Under the pieces are notes generated by a model, which did no database searches, was not told the origin of the DNA, and saw only the letters and a list, made by a program, of their open reading frames with translations. A program made the translations under genes and the position numbers. A DNA stretch of 64,000 nucleotides from Euborellia annulipes (taxonomy: Eukaryota > Arthropoda > Insecta > Dermaptera > Anisolabididae), in assembly GCA_023213315.1 (NCBI GenBank), contig JAKCPI010009332.1:20952-84951 (forward strand), in the 5' to 3' direction. Below, in pieces: positions 34,045 to 45,487 of the stretch (position 1 is its first letter; every line of letters begins with the position of its first letter).

Positions 34045-34672
34045 AAAAAAAAATCTGCTGTGAATGGAGTACAGCACACAACTTTCTCTTACCTTCGGTA
34101 ATCAAAATTGTGTACTGTGCTTGCTTGTCACATCAGATTTTTCGTGTCGCCATTTATTTAGTTTCCGACAGTACGGTACATTTGATTTTCAAGATGTAAA
34201 ATTTATATTTGAAAATATTTATATTTTGTTACCATGGCAACCATTTCTCCTATCTTTTATATGGAGTACAAGAGTAAAGTGGTCTTCAGAAGATTTTAAT
34301 GACAAAATGAGAATATAAAAGAGAATCTAAAAATTAATTGATATTTGAATTTAAAAAAAAAATCGTTGAAGCGAATTTTGAGAAAATCAAAAAAAGTGAA
34401 AAAGAACATCAGTAAAGTACTAGTACTCTTTGGTCGATTTTGTTCACAAGCTGCGTGTCACGTGCTAGAGGGTTGCCTAACTTAAATATAAAATTTCAAT
34501 CGCCAAGCTCTTTTGTTCACAGACAGACAGACCATGTCGCGAAAATCACTTTTTGGGTTCGGGGACCTCAAAACGTGAAGATCCATCAAAATCTCGACAT
34601 CGAATTTTTGACATGAATCCAATACTTTCTCTCTCTATATATTAACATATATAGGTAAGAGAAAGTAAAAAG
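34045..34672 (+). repeat. Family A, near full length
   Basis: 5' hairpin with decayed left arm (AATCTGCTGTGAATGG), full interior with only a short GACAGACAGACC in place of the microsatellite, and an intact 3' hairpin. Confidence 0.88.
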
Positions 34673-35213
34673 ATGGCCAGTCATTTTAATAAACAAATAA
34701 AAATTTTCTTGGGAGGTAATTTTTTTTTTGAAATTATTCCTGATGTGCATTTGCGTGCAATAGGGCGAATTTCTACTAGGTAGAAACATCAAAGGCTAAA
34801 TGCCAATATATTGATTTTGCTTCATTTTCACAAATTCATCGGATTCTTTAGCTCTTGTTGTTATTTGCTTTGTAGTTGTGTGTGTGTGTGTGTGTATTTA
34901 ATTTCTTTTCAATTAATATTCTAGTAAATCTATACGCTTTGTCACATTCTCACACCTGTTGATAGATTGTTAAGTATTTTACAATATAAATTACCTTTAT
35001 CTTTTATCAAAGTTTATATTATTACTAGCCGCGCAGCCCGCCTTTGGCGCCTTGGACCTCCCCCCAGCTGAGCCAACTCTCGCCTGTTCTTAATTATGAG
35101 AAGAAAATGACTATTCCAATCTAGAGCCTGATTGAGGATTTGTTTACATTCAAAGAATACACAAATGTTTCCTTATAGATTTCCTATGGGAAAAATCGTA
35201 ACTTCAGCAATTT
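34673..35213. other. No gene seen
   Basis: AT-rich. TACTAGCCGCGCAGCCCGCC at 35024-35043 is a GC-rich transposon-type scrap related to one at 19757 (TACTAGCCGCACCG). Confidence 0.35.
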
Positions 35214-35772
35214 CATGTCGAAATATATTTAGTTTCAGCCAATATATTAGAAATTTAAGATGTCAAAATTATAAACATGGGAAAATATTTATATTTTGTT
35301 ACCATGGCAACCATTTCTCCTATCTTTCCTATGAAGCACAAGAGTAAAGTGTGCTTCAAACAATTTTGAGGGCAAAACGAGAATATACATTTGAAAGAGC
35401 ATCTAAAAAATAATTGATTTTTGAATTTTAATCAAAATCGTTAGAGCGAATTTTGAGAAAATCGAAAAAAACTGAAAAAGTACATCAGTAAAGTACTAGT
35501 ACTCTTTGGCCGATTTTGATTAAAAGCTTATTTTTCCGGTCCCGGGAGGTATTTAACTTAAATATAAAATTTCAACCTCGTAGCTCAATTCCTTCATGCT
35601 TAAAATTGAACACACACCCACAGACAGACCATGTCGCGAAAACCACTTTTTTGGATTCAGGGGACCTCAAAACGTGAAGATCCATCAAAATCTCGACATC
35701 GAATTTTTGACATGAATCCAATACTTTCTCTCTATATATATATTACATATATACATAGGTAAGAGAAAGTAA
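35214..35772 (+). repeat. Family A, 5' hairpin missing
   Basis: Begins TTTCATGTCGAAATATATTT and runs through the whole interior to the 3' hairpin ending GGTAAGAGAAAGTA. Confidence 0.88.
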
Positions 35773-35789
35773 TAAATAAAAAGCAAACG

Positions 35790-36110
35790 TGTGGGGTCGC
35801 GGGACCCCCGACAGGAACGAAGTTCCTCACGCCTTTTCTTCAACTCAGAATATAATTTAATATGAATATTATTAGAATTAAATGTATGATACGCGAGCGG
35901 CTTTCCGTCTAGCCAGGGAGATGCGCCAGCTGGAACCTCTTGCTCACCGCCTACGGTAGATAAAAGGAAAACAAAGAGAACGAGAAGATGGGCGTGGCCT
36001 CGCCAAGGCTTCGGCTAATCTCGCCTTCTTCCGCCGTCGCTCGGGAGCTGAGAATGCATTTTTGTTACGTTACATTTTCTCCCATTTCACTCTGTGTAAG
36101 TCGGAAAAAA
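35790..36110 (+). mobile_element. Repeat B, GC-rich retroposon-like unit
   Basis: GTGGGGTCGCGGGACCCCCG, AGGAACGAAGTTCCTC, CTTTCCGTCTAGCCAGG, CCGCCTACGGTAGATA, GGCGTGGCCTCGCCAAG, TTTGTTACGTTACATTTTC. A homologous unit lies inverted at 58989-59319 and a fragment at 50480-50590. The 3' side of the other copies ends AACTTCGTTCC plus an A-run, so it may be a retroposon. I do not recognise the family. Confidence 0.65.
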
Positions 36111-36111
36111 A

Positions 36112-36246
36112 AAAACAAAATTTTGCTAAAAAAAAAGGTCAAATGATTTTCACGGAAGGGAAAAAATTTCGTTTTGCTAGGGGGAAAAAAGTCTGTAATG
36201 TTCCGCCCGGTGCCATGGACTTCAAAAGGTTGGGAAATACTGATCT
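36112..36246 (-). mobile_element. hAT-1 end fragment
   Basis: Reverse complement reads CAGTATTTCCCAACCTTTTG, AAGTCCATGGCACCGGGCG; same terminus as 6084 and 37386. Other end absent. Confidence 0.65.
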
Positions 36247-37011
36247 GGGCTCTTGTAATCGGTTTTAACTAGATGTGAAAAGACTCAAAATTCAACTAGC
36301 TTATCCGAGGGATAGCTAGTTGATCCGAAGTTCCCTTTCCGATGTCAATTCAATTAATTTTAAAACTTCCTCTCTATATATGAACATTTAATATTCAATA
36401 TTTTTTTTTATAAAATAAAATCTCTGTAAATATTATAATCAACGGAATTAATGTTATTAACATATGTTGTATAAATTATTATCAGAATTATAAAATTAAT
36501 TTTAAAAATATTATTAGAGATAAAACTTAAACATCGCTGCTAAGTTGGAATTTAATTAATTAATGCACTCTACATAATCTCTTGTTCCGTTAGAAAATTT
36601 TAACATCTAATATCTCTACAAACATACTTACAAAGGAGCCGAATGTACTGTAGTTATTTTAATAGGGTATTAGATGATCTTATGATGTTAGAGCAAACGC
36701 AGCATCGCTCTGGCACTAATTTTCAAATTACGTTGAAGCTTGTTGCTTAGAAAAGAGATTCCTCTTTACGATATTATTCATATTTATTATTTTGTATTCA
36801 ATCAAGTTTTCTCAAATAGATTATTAGAGGGAGAAAGCAAAAATGTTAATTTTTTCGAACCTTCCAATTATCTAATTTGCGCTCACTTCATCTTTTAGTT
36901 TCCTTGTCAGGAGACCTACCAGGAGGAATATAGCAAGTATATATACACTTGGAAATAAAATAAGAGCTTCCCCAAGAAGGCCTCATCTAAAAATTCTGGT
37001 ACATACGTTCA
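36247..37011. other. No gene seen; AT-rich
   Basis: No supported frame or repeat boundary. Confidence 0.4.
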
Positions 37012-37238
37012 CGCTTTGGCGTAGCCAGAAATTTTTGATGGGGGGGGGGATCAAGAAATTTTTTTCAAAAATTTAAAATTATTTTAGGGTATTTATAAAT
37101 AATTTTGGTTTTTTTTTTAGCTAGAGTAAATTATTATATTTTACTTTCTCTTACCCTATATGAAATATAATTTGTATTAATTATCTAGTCATGGCTTGGA
37201 TCCCATGGGGGGGGGGGGGGGGCTACGCCTATGCCTTC
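37012..37238. mobile_element. Possible hAT element with G-runs
   Basis: TTGGCGTAGCC (37017) and GGCTACGCCTA (37221) are inverted. The flanks TTCACG and TTCACG match over 6 bp, so an 8-bp hAT duplication with end mismatches is possible. A family A 3' scrap (TTTACTTTCTCTTACCC) lies inside. Confidence 0.45.
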
Positions 37239-37385
37239 ACGGAATTCCAAATGTAAAATGTTTGGAGCCTAAACCATTCAAAAAATCAAAAATAGAACAA
37301 TCAAGGGGTGGGGGGGGCAAACTTTTTCTGAATTTACCGAAAATTTACTTACAAATAGATATCTCAAATTTGGTTAGACTGGCTA

Positions 37386-37910
37386 GTCCAATGTTTCTCA
37401 ACCTTTTGAAGTCCACGGCACCCCAAAGATGCATTGGGAATAATATTACACACTAGGGGCACCCTTCCTTATTTTTTTTTCCCCTACCAAAACGAAATTT
37501 TTTCTGTCCTACGGGAAATTTTTTTTCCCCTTGCTTGAAAATCGCTTGACCTTTTTATTAGGGGAAGCTAAATTTCCCCACTCGGGAAATTTTTGCCGCT
37601 TACTTTAAAATCATTTTCCTTTTTTTTTTGCAAAACTTTCTTTTTTCGCCTCTTTATTTTTTGAAATTTGTCAAAAATCCAAATCGCCATTTTTGTGAAA
37701 AATTCATTGTTTATTTGGAACAAGGGCGAATACAAGGGGGGAGGGTAAAGGGTAATTACCCGAGATTTGAAAAAATACATTTTTTCGAAAAAAAAAATCA
37801 TTTTTAATGTAAAATTTTCAAAATTAATACTTAAAAATTTGATTTGTATTTATATTCTGGCAAACAAGTACAGAATGCTTAAATTACAGAAATTAAGAAA
37901 AAAGGGTCCC
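37386..37910 (+). mobile_element. hAT-1-like copy fused to a duplicated segment
   Basis: Starts CAATGTTTCTCAACC, CACGGCACCCCAAAGATGC, then T-rich interior. 37555-37905 is nearly identical to 43305-43663 (AAAATTCATTGTTTATTTGG, AACAAGGGCGAATACAAGG, TCTGGCAAACAAGTACAG). Confidence 0.7.
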
Positions 37911-39180
37911 GAGTCGAAATTTAAGGCCTGCTGTAAGCCTTCAGGCCCTGGATAGGTCCGGTTTAAAGCCCTGTAAGTCTACCTACGCCCGACTTTGAAC
38001 CCCAAGATCCTACTTTTTTCAACTTATGCACCCTTAAATCCGATTATATTAAAAATAAAGAAAAATTAAAAGAATAATATAAAAAAAAACAATTGAAAAA
38101 AAAAAGAATTTTTTATTCTGAAAAGTGACGTCACTTGAACGTAGTAGCTACTTTATACAATAAGTCCTTGTTATCCGCTATTTTATAATTGAATTTGTTT
38201 TTATTGTTTTGTGCTAAAATTTTTCAAATTAAAAATTAGTATTAAGTTAGTAATATACAGAATATACTTCCCTCCTACAATGGCATTCACCCTTTACAAA
38301 ATATAAAACCACTGGCCGGGGGATACGCCCCCTGGACCCTCTTGTTCGCATTCGGCGAGCAAATGCATCAAATTTATTCTTGCTGACTCTTTGGAAATTT
38401 TCAAATTTCAAATTTCCATTTTTCTCTCTCTGACTTAAATTTTAAATTTCCTGCTCCCGCTCCACTTCCTGTAACTCTAGCCAATCAGCGTCCTGATCGG
38501 TACAGACTGAAGCTAGCCGCTAGTGCTTTATATAGTAAATGATGATAATAATAATGAATGATAATGAAATTAGGTGCAAAACGCTACAATTTTACCGAAT
38601 CTAATTTTGAAATGATTTTAAATGTGACTTACAATTCAAATTAAGTTATCAAGAAATGTTCGGGGTCTGCTCTTACAAGTTAGAGTTTGTCTCGAGCCTG
38701 CGCAATTCATCTCGCGCATGCGCAGAGGCAAATGTTTTGCTCGTGCACGCATGTCATAGCAACAGAGAAAAATCAAAACAAATAAACAAACGCAACGCAT
38801 TCTTTTGATTTTATTAAAAAAAATTCTATATATCACTGTATTATCCAAAAAATAATTATGATCCTGAATTAATATGAAAATAAAATAGTCATTGATGAAC
38901 ATATCAGTGATTGTGAGTTAGGTAAGTATATTTGTATTAATATAAAATTGTTTAGTAATAAACCTCACATGTAATAAATTATTCAACTATTTTATAGAAT
39001 TTTCACTAATTAAATAATCCTGCTCTAAAAGTGAGACTGAAAAACGTCTATTAAAAAATAAACCTACAAAAGGAACCAACCATTTACAAAATGAAATCTT
39101 TTTTACTGAAGGTGAGAGGTTTTTGTAATTTTAAATAAACTGACTGGCAAAAAAGCATTCATTTTTATTATGTTCTTAAG
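37911..39180. other. No gene seen
   Basis: AT-rich with GC-rich scraps at 38310-38345 and 38450-38520. 38690-38760 (GCGCAATTCATCTCGCGCATG) is GC-balanced. Frames lack domains. Confidence 0.35.
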
Positions 39181-39212
39181 AAGACAATAATCTAGCTTAA
39201 GTTATTGTCTTT

Positions 39213-39455
39213 TAAGATAGTAAATTTGTGAGATATGTTTGTGCAGATTGGGCAAATTGCACCCCCTGGAGTCGAACCAGGACATCCAAGCTTTCGCGGC
39301 GGATGGACTACCCTTATCATAGGGCGCCGGCTCAATTTGGGCCCGGTTGGTCGGCGTCCATCCGCCGCGAAAGCTTGGATGTCCTGGTTCGACTCCAGGG
39401 GATGCAATTTTGCCCAATCTTAAGCACAAACATATCTCGCAAATTTGATATTTTA
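39213..39455. repeat. Inverted pair of tRNA-like sequences
   Basis: Arms 39213-39310 and 39357-39455 are reverse complements. Each contains a T-arm-like CCTGGTTCGACTCCAGG with a perfect 5-bp stem and the B-box consensus GGTTCGACTCC, next to TCCATCCGCCGCGAAAGC. A 46-bp spacer separates them. I cannot form a matching acceptor stem, so this looks like a tRNA-derived pseudogene or SINE head, not a working tRNA. Frames on both strands mirror each other because of the palindrome. Confidence 0.6.
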
Positions 39456-39689
39456 AACGATATTATTGACTGGCTAATGAACAGTCTATTTGAGCTTTGG
39501 TTGAAAAAATTCCATCCTTTTCAACAAGGCTCTACCTAGTTAATATTGTAATTTAATATGAAATATTTTACACATTTCTAAAAAAAATTACAATTTAATA
39601 AACCAAAGACGAAAATAAGGATTTTTTTATTATCACAAAAATTATAATTAATTTAATTAAAATAATTTGAATTTGTGTTAAATTTACTT

Positions 39690-40004
39690 TTAAAAAAAAT
39701 AAAATAAAAAAAAGATTTTAAAAAATGCTTTTATTTAAATTGAACTAAAAAGAGAGAAATAAGAAAGAAATAATTTAATTAAATTCTTGTTAAAATTTTT
39801 TAATATTTATGACTTAAAATAAAAGCGTGGGGCGCTTCGAAGTGATTCCGAGGCTCGCGCCCCACGCTTTTATTTTAAGTCATAAATATTAAAAAATTTT
39901 AACGAGAACAATTAAATTATTTCTTTCTTATTTCTCTTTTTAGTTCAATTTAAATAAAAGCATTTTTTTAAAAATCTTTTTTTTTATTTTATTTTTATTT
40001 TAAG
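39690..40004. repeat. Long hairpin 1 of the 144-bp repeat unit
   Basis: Arms of about 145 bp around a GC-rich tip: GCGTGGGGCGC (39825-39835), a 21-nt loop, GCGCCCCACGC (39857-39867). The remaining arms are AT-rich (TTTTATTTTAAGTCATAAAT). Together with the following array it forms a composite unit that recurs at 40790. Confidence 0.85.
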
Positions 40005-40036
40005 CTTTTTAGTCTTTTAGTCTTATCAAAAATCAT

Positions 40037-40777
40037 CAATATGATAAAGTACCACATTAGTTTGGCCTGTATTGATTTGGTTCAATTGAAAAATTATTCA
40101 TTATCATAAAAAAATAACTCGTAAATATCAAAATTCAAAACTATAGTTAATAGGGCCTTATTCGCGAAGGGTTTCAAATAAAGTACCACATTAGTTTGGT
40201 CTATTTTGATCAAAACCACCATATAGTGGCGTCATCAAAAATGACTCTTAAGTATTACATTTCACACCTCTAGCCCATCGGGAAGTCTTTTGAAATTACA
40301 TTAATTCGCGAAGGGTTTCAAATAAAGTACCACATTAGTTTGGTCTATTTTGATCAAAACCACCATATAGTGGCGTCATCAAAAATGACTCTTAAGTATT
40401 ACATTTCACACCTCTAGCTCATCGGGAAGTCTTTTGAAATTACATTAATTCGCGAAGGGTTTCAAATAAAGTACCACATTAGTTTGGTCTATTTTGATCA
40501 AAACCACCATATAGTGGCGTCATCAAAAATGACTCTTAAGTATTACATTTCACACCTCTAGCCCATCGGGAAGTCTTTTGAAATTACATTAATTCGCGAA
40601 GGGTTTCAAATAAAGTACCACATTAGTTTGGTCCATTTTGGTAAAACCAAACTCACAATTTGCGTCATCAAAAATGACTCTTAAATATCAAATTTCACAC
40701 CTCTAGCTCATCGGGAAGTGTCCTTACCAAAGCCATAAAGTTGGTGACCTTGAAAGAGTAAGTTAAATAAAAGCATT
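40037..40777 (+). repeat. 144-bp tandem array 1 (4 units)
   Basis: Units start with TTCGCGAAGGGTTTCAAAT at 40161, 40305, 40449 and 40593, exactly 144 bp apart. Each has AAGTACCACATTAGTTTGG, the TTTTGATCAAAA palindrome, GCGTCATCAAAAATGACTC and CCTCTAGCCCATCGGGAAG. A diverged leader (40037-40160) and a diverged last unit flank near-identical central units. It ends GTTAAATAAAAGCATTTAAT. Confidence 0.95.
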
Positions 40778-40789
40778 TAATAAAAAATA

Positions 40790-41092
40790 AAATAAAAAAA
40801 AAGATTTTTAAAAAAATGCTTTTATTTAAATTGAACTAAAAAGAGAGAAATAAGAAAGAAATAATTTAATTGTTCTTGTTAAAATTTTTTAATATTTATG
40901 ACTTAAAATAAAAGCGTGGGGCGCTTCGAAGTGATTCCGAGGCTCGCGCCCCACGCTTTTATTTTAAGTCATAAATATTAAAAAATTTTAACAAGAACAA
41001 TTAAATTATTACTCTCTTATTTCTCTCTTTTTAGTTCAATTTAAATAAAAGCATTTTTTTAAAAATCTTTTTTTTATTTTATTTTTTATTTT
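40790..41092. repeat. Long hairpin 2 of the 144-bp repeat unit
   Basis: Second copy of the 39690-40004 hairpin, same tip (GCGTGGGGCGC, 21-nt loop, GCGCCCCACGC) and nearly identical arms. Confidence 0.85.
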
Positions 41093-41124
41093 AAGCTTTT
41101 TTAGTCTTTTAGTCTTATCAAAAA

Positions 41125-42303
41125 TCATCAATATGATAAAGTACCACATTAGTTTGGCCTGTATTGATTTGGTTCAATTGAAAAATTATTCATTATGATA
41201 AAAAAATGACTCGTAAATATCAAAATTCAAAACTATAGTTAATAGGGCCTTATTTGCGTGAGGCTTCAAATAAAGTACCACATTAGTTTGGTCTATTTTG
41301 ATCAAAACCACCATATAGTGGCGTCATCAAAAATGACTCTTAAGTATTACATTTCACACCTCTAGCCCATCGGGAAGTCTTTTGAAATTACATTAATTCG
41401 CGAAGGGTTTCAAATAAAGTACCACATTAGTTTGGTCCATTTTGATCAAAACCACCATTTAGTGGCGTCATCAAAAATGACTCTTAAGTATTACATTTCA
41501 CACCTCTAGCCCATCGGGAAGTCTTTTGAAATTACATTAATTCGCGAAGGGTTTCAAATAAAGTACCACATTAGTTTGGTCTATTTTGATCAAAACCATC
41601 ATATAGTGGCGTCATCAAAAATGACTCTTAAGTATTACATTTCACACCTCTAGCCCATCGGGAAGTCTTTTGAAATTACATTAATTCGCGAAGGGTTTCA
41701 AATAAAGTACCACATTAGTTTGGTCTATTTTGATCAAAACCACCATATAGTGGCGTCATCAAAAATGACTCTTAAGTATTACATTTCACACCTCTAGCCC
41801 ATCGGGAAGTCTTTTGAAATTACATTAATTCGCGAAGGGTTTCAAATAAAGTACCACATTAGTTTGGTCTATTTTGATCAAAACCACCATATAGTGGCGT
41901 CATCAAAAATGACTCTTAAGTATTACATTTCACACCTCTAGCCCATCGGGAAGTCTTTTGAAATTACATTAATTCGCGAAGGGTTTCAAATAAAGTACCA
42001 CATTAGTTTGGTCTATTTTGATCAAAACCACCATATAGTGGCGTCATCAAAAATGACTCTTAAGTATTACATTTCACACCTCTAGCCCATCGGGAAGTCT
42101 TTTGAAATTACATTAATTCACGAAGGGTTTCAAATAAAGTACCACATTAGTTTGGTCCATTTTGGTAAAACCAAACTCACAATTTGCGTCATCAAAAATG
42201 ACTCTTAAATATCAAATTTCACACCTCTAGCTCATCGGGAAGTGTCCTTAACAAAGCCATAAAGTTGGTGACCTTGAAAGAGTAAGTTAAATAAAAGCAT
42301 TTA
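41125..42303 (+). repeat. 144-bp tandem array 2 (7 units)
   Basis: Unit starts at about 41253, then 41397, 41541, 41685, 41829, 41973 and 42117, again exactly 144 bp. The leader and last unit match those of array 1, so the arrays differ mainly in unit number. The array ends with TTAAATAAAAGCATTT (42288-42303), the reverse complement of AAATGCTTTTATTTAA at about 39725, giving terminal-repeat-like ends to the whole 2.6-kb block. Confidence 0.95.
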
Positions 42304-43080
42304 ATAATAATTCGTATTAATTGTATAAAAAATTTCAATATCTTTAAGAAGATAAAAATACAATTCCTAAACGAGACGTTTCGGCGAAATTTTTTACTTC
42401 GAAACTCTCTAAGAGCCATTGCTTTCGAAGCTGAATATTTTTATAAAATCGAATTGACCAAATGTCACATGCTTATGTCCCCTAGTAAACATGCACATTT
42501 CTTAGATGCCTGAAGATGGCAGAATAAATGGTCGAAATGTCTCGATTGGCAATTGTTGTTTTATTGGTTGAAACCGCCTTAACTGCATCCTTGCAGCTTC
42601 CAACAGTGATGTAATTAGAATTGCAATTTTTCAGATACCATAAAACTTAAAGGCGGTTATACCTTCTGGAAACTCAAAAATTATATAAAGGATTAAGCGC
42701 TGTACTAACAAATGCCTATAAATGGAAAAACTGACATCTGATTTTTTTAAATGTATTTTTTGTTTATAATAAAAATATATTAAAATGAATAATTATATGT
42801 ACTTTCTCAGACTATAGCTATACCAGTAGTAAAATAAATATTCCGAGAGACCGGACACAAAATCTGGCATTATATACAGTAAGCGTTTTAGGTCTACAGC
42901 TGGGAATCGCAGTTTAGAAAGATAACGTGAAAAACATCCTTTTCTTCTCTCACACCACTTCAATTTATTGCAAATAGAGAGGCCCGAGTAGTGGGACTTA
43001 AATATTTGCAATAAATTAAAGTAGTGAGAGAGAAGTAAATGCTGTTTTTTTTCTCGTTATCTTTCTAATTTATTAGTATT
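42304..43080. other. No gene; weak hammerhead-like motif
   Basis: CTGAAGA at 42510-42516 and GAAATGTCTCG from 42534 form a degenerate core. GAGACGTTTCGGCG near 42374 is the reverse complement of a second such motif. TTTATTGCAAAT at 42963 and ATTTGCAATAAATT at 43004 form a small palindrome. Confidence 0.4.
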
Positions 43081-43260
43081 ATTATAATAAAATGGGATAT
43101 AGGGGTTCAAAGTAGGCCCTAATTTTTTATTCCCAACAAGTCCTACTTTGGTCCCCAACCGGGGGAAAATGGAAATTTGTACCATCAAGGGGTTCAAAGT
43201 AGGACCTAATTTTAACATGTAAATAGAACTACTTTGAACCGCCAAGTCCGATATAAGATG
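43081..43260. repeat. Small repeat with GGTTCAAAGTAGG motif
   Basis: GGGGTTCAAAGTAGGCCCTA (43103) and GGGGTTCAAAGTAGGACCTA (43190) are direct repeats; CCTACTTTGG and CTACTTTGAACC are inverted partners. Probably an ancient transposon scrap. Confidence 0.45.
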
Positions 43261-43304
43261 GACTTTAGGAGGCTTAGAGCAGGCCTTAAATTTCGACTCG
43301 GGTT

Positions 43305-43663
43305 TTTATTAGGGGAAGCTAAATTTTTCCCCACTCCGGGAAATTTTTGCCGCTTACTTTAAAATCATTTTACCTTTTTTTTTTTGCAAAACTTTCTTTT
43401 TTCCGCCTCTTTATTTTTTGAAATTTAGCCTCTAAAAATCCCAAATCGCCATTTTTGTGAAAAATTCATTGTTTATTTGGAACAAGGGCGAATACAAGGG
43501 GGGGGAGGGTAATTACCCCCCGAGATTTGAAAAAAATACATTTTTTTCGAAAAAAAAAAATCATTTTTAATGTAAAATTTTCAAAATTAATACTTAAAAA
43601 TTTGATTTGTATTTATAATCTGGCAAACAAGTACAGAATGCGCCTTTAAATTACAGAAATTAA
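43305..43663 (+). repeat. Duplicate of 37555-37905
   Basis: hAT-1-type interior plus AACAAGGGCGAATACAAGGG and TCTGGCAAACAAGTACAG. The right edge runs directly into a family A hairpin, whereas the 37.9-kb copy continues into other sequence. A third, more diverged stretch lies at 50035-50185. Confidence 0.8.
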
Positions 43664-43669
43664 GAAAAA

Positions 43670-44352
43670 AAAATCTGGTGTGACTGGCGCACAGCACACA
43701 ACTTTCTCTTACCTTCGGTAATCGAAAGTTGTGTTCTGTGCTTGTCACACCAGATTTTTTGTGACGACATGTATTTAGTTCCCGACAGTATGGAACATGA
43801 ATTCAGATGTAAAATTTATAAGTATGGGAAAATATTTATATTTTGTTACCATGGCAACCATTTCTCCTATCTTCCCTATAAAATACAAGAGTAAAGTGGT
43901 CTTCAGAAGATTTCAATCGCAAAATGAGAATATACATTTGAAAGAGCATCTAAAAAATAATTGATTTTTGAATTTAAAAAAAAATCGTTGGAGCAAATTT
44001 TGAGAAAATCGAAAAAAACTGAAAAAGTACATCAGTAAAGTACTAGTACTCTTTGGCCGATTTCGATTAAAAGCTTATTTTTCCGGTCCCGGGGGGTGTT
44101 TAACTTAATTATAAAATTTCAACCTCCTAGCTCAATTCCTTCATGCTTAAAATTGAACACACACACACAGACACACACACAGACAGACAGACACACAGAC
44201 AGACAGACCATGTCGCGAAAACCACTTTTTTGGATTCAGGGGACCTCAAAACGTGAAGATCCATCAAAATCTCGACATCGAATTTTTGACATGAATCCAA
44301 TACTTTCTCTCTATATATATATTACATATATACATAGGTAAGAGAAAGTAAT
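43670..44352 (+). repeat. Family A, full length
   Basis: Both hairpins intact; interior as in 29938-30655 with a CACACAGACAGACAG microsatellite at 44155-44210. Confidence 0.9.
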
Positions 44353-45487
44353 AGTGTTATGTGCGACGGGTGACACCATATTACCCCCCCCCCCCCGAGA
44401 AACACCTCTGGATCCGCCCTTGCATGGGTGGGACTTAATATTGTCCCTCACTGTACCATGGACATAGACTGAGAGTAAAAAGAATCCAACATTTTTTTAA
44501 ACCTGACTCGAGAGATTTCAATTTATTTAGAGTGATTAAAACTCAAACTTGGACTTAATCTCTGAACCAGTCAATCAAAATATTTCTTGATACATTTCCA
44601 CCATAATTTAGAAAAAAAAAAAAAAAAATTATCCTCCTTGAAGTTAAAAAAAAAAAAGTTTAAAAAAAGTTTTACATCTTAATTGAAAACAAAATAAGAC
44701 CTATAAGCCACAGATGGATTGAATGATTACCAACTTTCTAAAGTTAAAGACTACTGACTTTAATTTAAATATAAATCTTAGATAAGATCTAATTTATTGT
44801 TTAACCACCATCAGATTTAAAAAAAAGAGTAATTGTATTATAAATTTTTTATTAGAGTATTTACATTCAAAGGATTAGAGCTTATTAACAAAAAAGAAGA
44901 GAAATTTAATAAAATTAAATAACAGAATGAAAAGGAATAATTGATTTTTTTTTTCTTTAAGTGAGTCCTTCTTATTAAGAAAGAATTTACTTTACGACGA
45001 TTTAATTGAAATGAAACAGAGTTTGCCATCAAATCCTGACTATTAATCATTCTTTTTACGTCGTATGGCCACTTTGAAGATGGGCATAGAAATAAAAAAG
45101 AAGCAAGAGATGGTGCAATGCGGAGCGAAATTTGCAAACAGAACGTTTTTGGTTTCACTTGGCTCCAATCAGAGGGCTCGATTAACAAAGAAACTGCTTT
45201 GCTAATTGCTTCGCTATTCTATTTAAAAAGATTTTCCACTGAAATCCGATCTGGAAATTCTAGGTTTCAATGAAATGAGTCAGACATATATTTAAGGCTA
45301 TTTCGATGGAAATTCCCTCTTTTTTTCTGTTATATATCGACTTACTCCCTTCGCCAAGTTTTTATGACAATTTGGCCTGCTTGAATATGGGCTTATTTAA
45401 TTTGATATTATTCTCAAATGTAAAGTATATTTTAGCTATAAATTTGATAAACTTGAATTTTTTTTTATCAAATTCAATTCAATTTTA
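44353..45487. promoter_or_regulatory. AT-rich with one single-copy-looking island
   Basis: 45030-45230 (ATGGTGCAATGCGGAGCG, TTTGCTAATTGCTTCGC, GGCTCCAATCAGAGG) matches no repeat and is more balanced. The minus-strand frame here has no domain. The rest is AT-rich. Confidence 0.2.

Noticed and set aside
39213..39455. Functional tRNA gene pair
   Set aside because: T-arm is good, but I cannot build the acceptor and anticodon stems.
39192..39539. Four mutually similar frames on both strands with CASPGVEPGH-like text
   Set aside because: Artefact of the tRNA-like palindrome.
40161..42260. CRISPR array
   Set aside because: The 144-bp units are contiguous tandem repeats without unique spacers, in eukaryotic DNA.
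44838..45188. 116-codon minus-strand frame
   Set aside because: Low complexity, no recognised motif.
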